Part shown: piece by piece, positions 22,810 to 31,295 of the stretch
Layout of the letters: each line of letters starts with the position of its first letter
Numbering within the stretch: the first letter of the stretch is position 1
DNA from: Prostheceraeus crozeri
Taxonomy: Eukaryota; Platyhelminthes; Polycladida; Euryleptidae
Assembly: GCA_907163375.1 (NCBI GenBank)
Contig: CAJQUW010008621.1
Coordinates: 1-64,000 of the forward strand
Length of the DNA: 64,000 nt
Direction of reading: 5' to 3'
Notes under the pieces: model-generated
Seen by the model: the letters and a program-made list of their open reading frames with translations, nothing else
What the model was told of the DNA's origin: nothing
Database searches by the model: none
Translations under genes and position numbers: made by a program

Positions 22810-23176
22810 TCGCTCATCTTTAGTTGACAGCACTTAATGTTTGCCGAGAGAAGAACACTGAACAACTAAAAATACAGGTGTACAAAAAGCACCATTTATT
22901 TCAGCTCTTTGCATATCAAAGCAAAAGTAATTTTCACAACACCCTCTTTTGAAAAAAAGTCTGTTGGAAGTCACAGTTCCATATTAAAAGGGCCACTGAT
23001 CACATTATGAAATATTGCGCAATGCACTGATATCGAAAGAGATTTTATGAGAAGCTCAGTGACACTGACATACTTGTCTATTCATTTCGGTTGATATCCT
23101 CACCCAGAGTGACATTGCTTCATCAGAACAGCATCGACTGGATAGAAATCAAAGCCATCGTCAGAACATCATGCAC

Positions 23177-23290
23177 CATTTTTTGTGCAGAGGCGACCAA
23201 AAATCCTTGATGTTAGGTAAAATAGGTAAATGTTATGTAAAGCTATCTTACCTAACACCAAGGATTTAGGTCGCCTCTACACAAAAAATG
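23177..23290. repeat. Long hairpin / possible MITE-like palindrome
   Basis: Arms of about 43 bp (23177-23220 and 23248-23290) pair with a few mismatches around a 27-nt loop. They share CATTTTTTGTG, AGAGGCGACC, ATCCTTG and TGTTAGGTAA. No ORF. This could be a palindromic MITE or the stem of a non-coding RNA. Confidence 0.65.
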
Positions 23291-23420
23291 ACAAGCTGCG
23301 ATTGAAACAATCATGCAACATTTCACCATCCTCATAGGTCTATTATTGCAAGAATTCGCCTTTACGACGCATTGTTTTTGACTGTATTATGGAGAAGTAC
23401 TCCATGGAATCTCAGTCAAT

Positions 23421-23520
23421 TCTGCTTGGGAATTGGTGTCGAATTGTCCTCTTCGAAAAATTCACGAATTTGTTCTACTCGATCTTCTTCCACTCTAGGT
23501 CTTCCAGGATAGGGGCAATC
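23421..23520 (-). pseudogene. Transposon-like ORF fragment
   Basis: The minus strand reads PYPGRPRVEEDRVEQIREFF in an open stretch of about 33 codons, then stops. The GRPRV-EED-x-V-x-x-IREFF pattern resembles segments of invertebrate transposon-encoded proteins. It is too short to classify and lies on the opposite strand to the neighbouring PHD-like ORF. Confidence 0.3.
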
Positions 23521-23575
23521 CTGACCCGAGTCCGTTTCTTAGAATTTCGAGCAAAATGATCTCATAGGACTAACT

Positions 23576-23818
23576 ATGTTTGTGTGCCGGAATATTTCCT
23601 GCCCTCCTCCTTCAATTAGCGCTCAAAAATTATTAAAGACAAGCGCCAACAAGACTGTGAACAGGCCTACTTCATGGTCTTGCTTTGTCTGTGGAGAAGA
23701 CACTATTGAGGACATGGTAAGATGCACCAACTGCGAGGAATGGGCACACAACATGTGTGTCGGTGAAATTTCAGATGACTTTATTTGTGATGTGTGCTGC
23801 AATAAGTACTTTCCGTAA
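23576..23818 (+). CDS. Small PHD/C4HC3 zinc-finger ORF
   Basis: An 80-codon ORF whose second half is a complete C4HC3 pattern. The pairs are CFVC, RCTNCEE, H in EEWAHNMC, and a final FICDVC, at about residues 36-75. Spacing fits a PHD-type finger like those at the C-terminus of many domesticated or active DDE transposases and in LINE ORF1 proteins. The first 30 residues are low-complexity. It could be the terminal exon of a larger transposase gene, although the upstream sequence gave no match. I see no evidence for an independent gene. Confidence 0.4.
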   Translation: MFVCRNISCPPPSISAQKLLKTSANKTVNRPTSWSCFVCGEDTIEDMVRCTNCEEWAHNMCVGEISDDFICDVCCNKYFP

Positions 23819-23826
23819 TCTTGCAA

Positions 23827-25174
23827 CGATGTAAATTATAAAATTTGACCGCTATTATTCATAGATATTATAGAGTGCATTAAGTCTTTATTCAATTCTC
23901 ATTAATGATTACAACAGGTTTCTGGAAGCACCGTCACATGGCTGTCATTACCGTTACATGGACGTCAGTACTGTCACGCAATCAATTATTCATGTGGAGC
24001 ACAAAATAAATGATCTCTTTATAGGCAATTGTCTATATCGTGAAAACACTTCAAAAAATGGTGCTGCATAAGACAAAATTATCCTCAAAACGTCATATTA
24101 TTCATATGTTTACACGAAGTTTTTGACTTTAAAGAAAGGGAATTTTGAAAATTCTGTTATCTTTTCACATTTTCAAAAAATCAGGATCACTGATAGCATC
24201 CGCCACATTTCTATTTTAACATATGTGGGACAGAAAATAGTTTACTGTGAAAAAAGTGGAACTTTATTTGTTCTCATCCCTTTTAAATGAGACTCAAACT
24301 AGTACTAATAATACTCAAACTAGTAAATGGACCTAAACTAGTACGTGACGTCCTGACATTCTATTGAGTAATCTATCAACATCTGCAAATTTTGTGAGAA
24401 AATTTGGAAATGATGTGCTGTGCACGCATCGAATTTGAAAAATTTGAAAACATTATTTACCTTCTGGCAAAATATAGTAGCAAAATATGAAAGTTGAAAA
24501 AAAAATTTTTTTTTCAAATTCGACATTTTCGAGAGAATGACACAAATATAGACTTTCTATTAGTGACTTTCATGTACATGCTTTCCGTGGTCCCTCGCTT
24601 CTCTCTTATGTCACTTGTGCGCAATATTTCCAACTTCAGGATTGTTCCAGTTATTTGCGAATTCATTATTTCAATAATTTCTTCGCTATTCATTTTTTGT
24701 TATTTGAGACCATTGCCTAACGAACTGAACTATGATTTTAGGAGAGAAGAGATGAAGTGAAGGCTTCGTGACTTTAACCCTAATTGCCTCAGACTTTTTC
24801 TTGTCGGTGAAGTATTAGGTAGGCATTATGGCCCCTAGGATCTTCTAAACCATTAACTTATATGGCACAACATATTAATATAAAGCTATTTTGGGTTTGC
24901 TCTATCCGACGGTGGTATCAGTTTTCCATTTAAGTTCATCTTGTCACTATAAATAGCATTTTAAAATTCAAACAATCATTTTTTAAAACTTCTTTATTGT
25001 ATTTAAAATAGTCGACAGAATTTCATGAAAATTACAGTAGAACCTATTTATAACATGCTCTGTCTGGCAATGTTGTAGATTTGCATCTTATTACACTTAT
25101 TGCATTATTTTTCCTTACAGTTCTTCTCTAATTCTTGCAATGAATTTGTAAAAGTTGAAAAATATTTGTCCCAA
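23827..25174. other. No gene recognised; perfect A9/T9 palindrome
   Basis: AT-rich. 24494-24517 is a 24-nt perfect palindrome (TTG, nine A, nine T, CAA). Short ORFs only. Confidence 0.45.
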
Positions 25175-25395
25175 TCATATCAGCAAGTGGTCTGCGTAGC
25201 ACAGTGCTTGTCCTAGCGATATTTCGGTACAGAGGTCGAGTCCCAAAATTGTCATTGGAAGTCGTCAGGAAGGACATCCGGACTAAAAGATCACAACGCT
25301 CCACATTAAAGTCTGTCAGCATCGTCCAAGCACCAATATTTGGGGGAGAAGGGCCGCTAAACCATCATTCATTCAGGAGGATTAATAACTCTATG
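25175..25395 (+). mobile_element. tRNA-derived SINE with conserved LINE-type tail
   Basis: The head has a tRNA-like A box (GTGGTCTGCGTAGCACAGTG) and a B-box-like AGGTCGAGTCCC about 45-50 nt later. The body carries GGAAGTCGTCAGGAAGGACA then TCCGGACTAAAAGATC. The tail reads CAGCATCGTCCAAGCACC then GGGGGAGAAGGGCCGCTAAA and CCATCATTCATTCA. The body and tail match a widespread invertebrate SINE/LINE 3' end that I recognise by pattern. A second, 3'-only copy lies at 26806-26885. Confidence 0.6.
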
Positions 25396-26805
25396 TATCA
25401 ATATTTAGATCACTGAATATTTCAAAACAACATCGGTGAATACCAGAGAAGTTTGTGTAATTCGCTCAGTTATTGAATTATGAATATGTGTTTATAAGTA
25501 GTTTGTGTAGAACATACGTAATATTAGTTATCATGCGAGGTAAAAAGTATCTGAGCATCAATTAATATAATTACTCGACCATATTTTCTGAATGGGCAAA
25601 CTACAGAAGTTGCAAATCAACTTAAAATTCAAACTTCTTAACAACAGAGGTGAAAATCCAAAATTTCGAAAAAATCTGGTCGTAAAGGTTTTTCATGTGG
25701 CTCCTGTGGCTAAAATATTGAGTCTGCAAAAAAAACAGCTGCACTCAGAGAAAGCCAATGCAAAGCTAGGAAACGTCACCGAAGGAGATCAATTTTTCGT
25801 TCCGGCGTGAGATAAAAAAAGAAGGGGCATAATGGCCCTTCCCTATGGCAAATAGGGTTGAAACTTCAATTATTTTTCCATCGCAGCTTCAAAAGCCTTG
25901 GAATATATTGTGAATATAGTTTGAATCTTACTCTATGGTGCAGACATAAACCATGGATTGGTAAAATTTTGCAGAATTTAATTTGTGGTTTTATGATTGA
26001 CACATTCATTATGATGTGCAGTGTATTGTCTACACATAATGCCGTAATAAACATTATAGGCGTATGTAAATTAGGTGTCAGTCATTCCAACTTATAAATC
26101 AGATCTACAGTGATTCAGGGCGATGCACTGTCTTCACTGTACATGCAGGTAATAGAATTTAGTCACATAGCTACGTCGTAAATTTATATAAAGTGAAGAG
26201 ACAGCTACTTATTTATTATTTGCAATTTATTTTAATGTATTATATTGCAAATTACTGTATTTACAAATTTATATACTATATTTGTGATATTATGCACAGT
26301 CCTGGAGTCAAAAAGGGATAAGCGAGATTATGCTGTTATAACTTCACACTGCACCTTTAAAACGGAGCTCTTGCTGTCTATATAATTAACTGTAAATGCA
26401 AATTGAATAAGCTGCAGGCCTACTTCAAGTTAGATAACTGATGTTGGGTTCAACTTTGACACCTTTCGCTCCTGTTTCACTCATAAATGCTCAATGTCAG
26501 AAATGGAATGCCAGCTTACGATAATAACGGTTACAAATGAGCTGCATTGCTTACTTAGGTGATTGTACCATGACAAAATCACATTTTTATGATGAACAGA
26601 CATTTGAAAATGTAAAAATTTAAAATGTTGTTTAGTTCAAGTTACATGTAATCCTTAAAAATTTGCTCGTCGTTCGGTTCAAGTTCATAAATATTTGTGT
26701 CACCTCCCGTTCACATGCCGTTCATGTATTTGAAAATTTCTTTAAATTAAAATTGTTTTCACACAGCTGATTTTGCACAAGTTCACAATAACCTAAGTCT
26801 GTCTA
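25396..26805. other. No gene recognised
   Basis: AT-rich sequence with short ORFs lacking any domain character. Nothing else seen. Confidence 0.45.
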
Positions 26806-26885
26806 TGTCATAATAAGTCTGACTATGTCAGCACCGTCCAAGTTCCCAGTATGGGGAGTATTGGCGTTAAACCATCAATTTTTTA
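26806..26885 (+). mobile_element. SINE 3' fragment
   Basis: Shares CTGACTATGTCAGCACCGTC, CAAG and GGCGTTAAACCATCA with the tail of the SINE at 25175-25395. Only the tail is present, as expected for 5'-truncated retroposition. Confidence 0.5.
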
Positions 26886-27515
26886 ATTTATGCGTCCATC
26901 ATTGATACACTATATCTATATATTTGGTGACTTTACTATAACAGGCCTGAAATTGAATACTGATGGACTTGGGCCGGGCCTGGACCTTAGACCTCAAAGC
27001 TGTCACGAGCCTGGCCGTGTCGTGGGTCTGAGGTCAACGGGATGAGCATGGGCCTCAAAAGTATGCCGGTTTCAACTCTGGTCAGGATGAATAGACAGCG
27101 CATTCATAATGCAAACAGTCCTTTACAATTAGAAATGCTCCAATCCTTGGAGTGAACATCTCCCATTAAATTACGAGGATAGAGTTAAATGTATTCATCG
27201 TCATTATAGTCAATAAAAAAAATCAAAATGTACACTTTCATTTTGCTGGTTGGTAAGAGACAAGTGTAGTTGAATGAACGGGATGGAATTCTCATTGAAC
27301 TATGTTTTAAATCAGTCATCACATAGTGACGATCATCAGGTAAAGCGAACTGTATCGCTGATAAAAAATATATGTGTGATTCGAAATGTCTGTGTACGAT
27401 AGGGGCCTGCATGTGGTGACTATGATTTAGAAAGAGGGATGGAAATGGTGCATGAAAAAATCGCATGAAGCAGGTAGCAATGGGCTTAAACATACAGTGG
27501 TGGGCATCGCAAACG

Positions 27516-27581
27516 AAAAATTCAGCTCCGCTAACCGCTAATCAGCCAAATCTGGAAAGCAATTAGCGGAGCTAAATTTTT
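27516..27581. repeat. Inverted repeat
   Basis: Arms of 19 nt (27516-27534 and 27563-27581) with one mismatch. The core arms are AGCTCCGCTAA and TTAGCGGAGCT, and the loop is 28 nt. No gene was seen in the rest of 26886-27906. Confidence 0.6.
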
Positions 27582-27906
27582 CCACTAGCTTCCGGTAAAC
27601 ATACAGTAGATAGAGTGTCGACTCAAAAAAAGTGCCAGCACATAGTGAAAATTTTACATCAAAAGATTCAGGTTTTGCGTAGATTGCGTTCCTACGGTCT
27701 AGAAATATTTGATCAATTTTTGAGAAGCAAAACTTTTGCAAATCATTCCTGTGTTTATATACTAGCGATTTGGTACCTCTATATAAGCAGTAGTATCAGA
27801 TAGCAAGTATATTAGGTAGAGTAGGAACCCAGTATTAATCAAATCTCCCATGTCAATGCATTTTCGATTTTATTAAATGAATTCGAGTTGAGACCCAGTA
27901 TCAAAT

Positions 27907-28203
27907 GTGAGATATGCACCTTGTTACACTTTTGGAGAAATCTGCACGGATTTGACTGATCATGATAGCAATACAGAAGGAAGAATAGTATTCTACAAGT
28001 CTTCCGTGTCATGGAGAGGCAATGCTTCGACGAAGGAGTACTGGAAAATCAAAGAAAGTGGCAATAATCCGATAATTAAATGGACAATCAAGAAACATTG
28101 CAAGAGTTATAATCCGGCGACGAGGAGATGTGATCTATGCCTAAGTGAAAAGTTCTTCATCATGGACAATCAAAGTGCATATTTGCTGAACAAACGTACT
28201 TAG
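27907..28203 (+). pseudogene. PLE-type endonuclease-extension fragment
   Basis: A 98-codon ORF. The second half reads WKIKESGNNPIIKWTIKKHC then RRCDLCLSEKFFIMDN and AYLLNKRT. The W-x-L/I-K, I-K-W, C-x-LCL-x-EK-x-x-I and LLNKR order matches the sequence following the GIY-YIG domain in Penelope-like retroelements. The RT and GIY-YIG core are absent upstream, so this is a 5'-truncated fragment. It ends at a stop before the CRH motif usually found next. Confidence 0.55.
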
Positions 28204-28418
28204 CTGGTGTCAAAGTGCCGGCATCGGAAAAAATACATGCTGTCTAGCGCATAATGCGTCGGTGCTTCGTCGCGTGATTTACACTTTTTGAATGTTATTC
28301 AGTGTTCCTTTTAAAGATGCTTGTGAGATATGTACTGCACATTCGGCTGATGATTGTATGCAATATACATGAAACTTTAAGTACCGAAATTCAAGCAGTT
28401 TTCTCTTAACAACTTGGC

Positions 28419-28446
28419 TTATATATATATATATATATATATATAT
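28419..28446. repeat. (TA)n microsatellite
   Basis: About 28 bp of TA repeats at the 3' end of the minus-strand ribozyme SINE. Confidence 0.9.
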
Positions 28447-28640
28447 CAAATCTCAACAGATGTGACCACCACGAGACATGTTTCGGCCTGTTGGGCCTCA
28501 TCAGTCGTGGGTAGGTTTGAACCAGCGACGTTGGAGGTAGAGGACGTGCAAGCATACCCTCTCGCCACAAGGCTACCGGACCATCTGGTGAGAGCGTGAA
28601 TTAGCCAGGAAGGCACTGCTTTAACGCAGGCACGTGGAGG
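28445..28640 (-). mobile_element. tRNA-like SINE carrying a hammerhead ribozyme
   Basis: Read on the minus strand. An A-box-like TAGCCTTGTGG (28576-28566) matches TRGCNNAGYGG at all but one position. A B-box-like GTTCAAACC (28522-28514) lies about 53 nt later and fits GWTCRANNC. A complete hammerhead core follows immediately (28510-28469). The element then ends in a (TA)n tract. An internal pol III promoter plus self-cleaving motif is the layout described for the Sm-alpha retroposon of schistosomes. The 5' limit is uncertain; element-like sequence continues to about 28640, where another TA tract begins. Confidence 0.65.
28469..28510 (-). ncRNA. Hammerhead ribozyme, type I
   Basis: In minus-strand order: stem I 5' strand CCACGA (28510-28505); conserved core CTGATGA (28504-28498); stem II GGCC, loop CAACA, GGCC (28497-28485); core GAAA (28484-28481); CATGTC (28480-28475); stem I 3' strand TCGTGG (28474-28469). 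Stems I and II pair perfectly. Cleavage is predicted after the C of GTC, between 28475 and 28474. Helix III is only the palindrome ACATGT without a proper loop, so activity would be weak as a monomer and better as a dimer, as reported for Penelope-like element hammerheads. Every invariant core base is present. Confidence 0.85.
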
Positions 28641-28645
28641 GCGTT

Positions 28646-28654
<9 letters not shown>

Positions 28655-28739
<85 letters not shown>
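28655..28739. repeat. (TA)n microsatellite
   Basis: About 85 bp of nearly pure TA dinucleotide, flanking the 5' side of the minus-strand SINE. Confidence 0.95.
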
Positions 28740-28740
<1 letters not shown>

Positions 28741-29821
28741 TTAATATATACTTTATCAAGCAAAATAATACATATTATGCAACTTAAATACAACCGCTTT
28801 TTTCTAATAAAAGATAGCTCCACACTTAAGATGCGGAGTACATCAATGATTATTTACATAGTATAATAAGCGAATATTAAGCGAGAAATTTTCATATATG
28901 AGCACGACATGATCCATCGGCAAAAACTATAACTGCTACAACATACCCATCACACACTGGCAGGCCAAGAACGTATAGCGCATAGAATTTTTGATGAGCG
29001 TAGAAAAAATAAGAATTTTTGACAGGTGACTTGCTTGTAGTCAAATGGCCACTTTAATACCACACAACATTTTTTCAGTCCTGTTTTGCCTGTGGATGAA
29101 ATTTCTATCATTGGAAAATAGCACCAGTATATAGACAATCAAACGAAATGAAGAATACTCAAGAGGGATCCCCAAACCCAACTAACTTGTCGGTATTCCG
29201 TACTAATAAAAGGAACACGTGTAACTGGCCTGTGTTCCATGAAAACTACCAACCACAACATGCATGTAAGCATTTAACAAACCAAGAAGCTGTTTATATT
29301 AAAAATCAAACCTTCGCAAAATGCAACTGGTTGAGATTTTGCTTGGTCTTCATGAACCATTTGAAACAAACGTAATCACTACTACAGTGGCAGTGGTAGT
29401 GGTGGGCAACCAAGTTGGAATATAGTGCCACCAATTTTAAAAGGCAGAAACAGTTTTGTTGAAAATTCCTTTAATGAGTACTTTTGAGCGTAATTTTAAG
29501 GACTGTTGTACTGTACATCGTGGTAGTACATGACATAATTGTATTTGTAAAGGTATGCACCAGCCCTGTATCCAACTAAGCTGTTGTATTTTAAGGAATT
29601 GTATTTTACATTCTAAAATCTATATGAATAATGAAATGTGAATTGCAGAAGCTTTTTATAAAATTAAATGATGGTAACATTACCTCATTGGTAATATGAT
29701 ACAATTACATAAGAGATGGCTGAAGGCGGGAGGACCATAATGAATCAATGATGTGAAAAAAATCAGCTTTCTCTCCCGAGTAATTTAATGCCACAAATAA
29801 TTACGAATAAAAAATATGTAC
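28740..29821. other. No gene recognised
   Basis: AT-rich with short ORFs that have no domain character. Confidence 0.45.
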
Positions 29822-29947
29822 ACAGCCGACGTTTCGTGTCCAGACCTTTCCCAAGGCAAGGCAGCAATAAAAAATTTGCCTTGCTTATTTTATTGCTGCC
29901 TTGCCTTGAGAAAGGGTCTGGACCCGAAACGCACACGCTGTCGGCTG
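29822..29947. repeat. Long imperfect hairpin upstream of LINE ORF1
   Basis: Inverted arms run from CAGCCGAC (29822) to GTCGGCTG (29947). The inner arms share CCAGACC, TTTC, AAGGCAAGGCAGCAATAAAA and its complement, around a loop of about 15 nt. An 8-nt bulge separates the outer eight base pairs. It precedes the second LINE by about 0.4 kb and may be part of its 5' UTR. Confidence 0.75.
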
Positions 29948-30265
29948 AACGTGCTGGTCGTGTCTGGTCTCTCTCTCTCTCCGAAGTGAAATATCTCTCG
30001 CCGTTCGCCGCCTTATCCTTGTCTATCCTCGTCGAATCTTGCATCACAGTGATCCTCATCCGACGCCCGTGCTTTCTCCGTCATCGTCCCCCTCGTTGGT
30101 CCACTACTTCGCGCGTAATCTCCAAAAAACTGCCTCCCTACGCCTGTGAGTGTTGTTCCCGTCGCCGCTTCCAGTAGAAACTTCAAGGTCATTGGTGGCG
30201 TGATCTCTTCAAGTTGAACTTCGATTTGGGTGTCAAAGTATAGAAGAACTTCGGTCACCCTCATC

Positions 30266-30335
30266 TGCTTGCGTGGTGTATCGGTTGACAACGTCAGTTC
30301 ACCTGTAAAGTCCGTGGTTCGATTCCTTTTTGCAA
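30266..30335 (+). promoter_or_regulatory. tRNA-like sequence with A and B boxes before LINE ORF1
   Basis: GCGTGGTGTATCGGTTGACA (A-box-like, from about 30271) and GGTTCGATTCC (B box, 30316-30326) are about 43 nt apart, as in a tRNA. A T5 run follows directly. TTGC near the start can pair with GCAA at the end, but the T-stem and anticodon stem are poor, so this is not a functional tRNA gene. It ends about 20 nt before the likely ORF1 start codon and could give the LINE or a SINE a pol III promoter. Confidence 0.4.
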
Positions 30336-30350
30336 CCCGATCAGTCCAAC

Positions 30351-31295
30351 ATGACAAATTCGTGCAAATGTTTTGCCGATTCATGCGTCATTGGCGATAA
30401 AGCGAAGGATAGAGAAAAGCGAATTGTCGTATGCAACAGCCCAGGTTGTCACATGCAATTTCATGCAGCTTGCATTGGTCATTCCAAGATGCCTGAGAAG
30501 GAATTAAAGAACATTTTCTTCGTATGTTTGAAATGCAAAGCTTATTTGGAATATAGCGCCCAAATAGCACAAGAGTCTTTTCTATCCGAGCTAGATACCA
30601 GACTTAACTCGCTAAAGGATTCAATCTTGAAAATGGTCGACGCCAAGATCGAAGAGAAGTTCAAAGAGTTTTCATCGAAGGTGCAAGAAGTGAACGACTT
30701 CGTGGTGGAAATGGTCGATGAACAGAAAAATGAAATTTCCTCTATCGTTTCACGAATTTCACAGCTTCATGAAGCTAATACAAAGGAAACTGAAGAACTG
30801 AAAAGTGAAATCAGCCACCTGCGGAGACAGGTGCGCTCACAAGACTCCGCGAAACGGAGAGAAAATCTAATAATCAGGAATTTTCCAGAGAAAGCGTGCA
30901 CAATCAATGGCAAATCCATCTCAAATTGTTCGGAAGCTGCCCACTTGATTGCTGAGACACTTGACCTAGAAGATGAAGCCAAGAGTTTCAAAGACATTCG
31001 GAGACTCGGCAAAACACGAGACGATGGAAAACCCAGGCTTATAATGGTCAAATCAACTGAAAGAACAGTTAGGCTTTTCCTCAGTAAAGCTCGTCAATTG
31101 AAGAAGAAAGCCTCTCCTTTATGCAAAGTCTTCTTACATGAAGATCTTCCTGCTGAAGTAAACAAGAGATTGGCAGAATTTCGCAAAAGAGCCCATGATC
31201 ACCGCACGAATTTCCCTGAGGAAGATGCGTATGTCCGTAATAAGAAATTATACATAAATGGAGATGTTGTTGATGAGATCAAACAGGATTTTTAG
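30351..31295 (+). CDS. LINE ORF1 protein with PHD finger, coiled coil and RRM-like domain
   Basis: The start chosen is the ATG at 30351 (context AACATGA, good Kozak); an upstream in-frame ATG lies at 30330. The N-terminus is a PHD-type C4HC3 finger: CKC at the start, VVCNSPGCHMQFHAAC, then FVCLKC. A long charged coiled coil follows (about residues 70-170, SLKDSILKMVDAKIEEKFKE onward). The C-terminal domain reads NLIIRNFPEK, DIRRLGKTRDDGKPRLIMV, and KVFLHEDLPAEVNKRL, an RRM-like ORF1 core. PHD-bearing ORF1 proteins are typical of CR1-group elements. It binds element RNA. The ORF is intact and its end overlaps the open frame of ORF2. Confidence 0.85.
   Translation: MTNSCKCFADSCVIGDKAKDREKRIVVCNSPGCHMQFHAACIGHSKMPEKELKNIFFVCLKCKAYLEYSAQIAQESFLSELDTRLNSLKDSILKMVDAKIEEKFKEFSSKVQEVNDFVVEMVDEQKNEISSIVSRISQLHEANTKETEELKSEISHLRRQVRSQDSAKRRENLIIRNFPEKACTINGKSISNCSEAAHLIAETLDLEDEAKSFKDIRRLGKTRDDGKPRLIMVKSTERTVRLFLSKARQLKKKASPLCKVFLHEDLPAEVNKRLAEFRKRAHDHRTNFPEEDAYVRNKKLYINGDVVDEIKQDF

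Noticed and set aside
30266-30335. Functional tRNA gene
   Set aside because: A and B boxes are good, but the T-stem and anticodon stem do not pair properly and the acceptor stem is only about four pairs.
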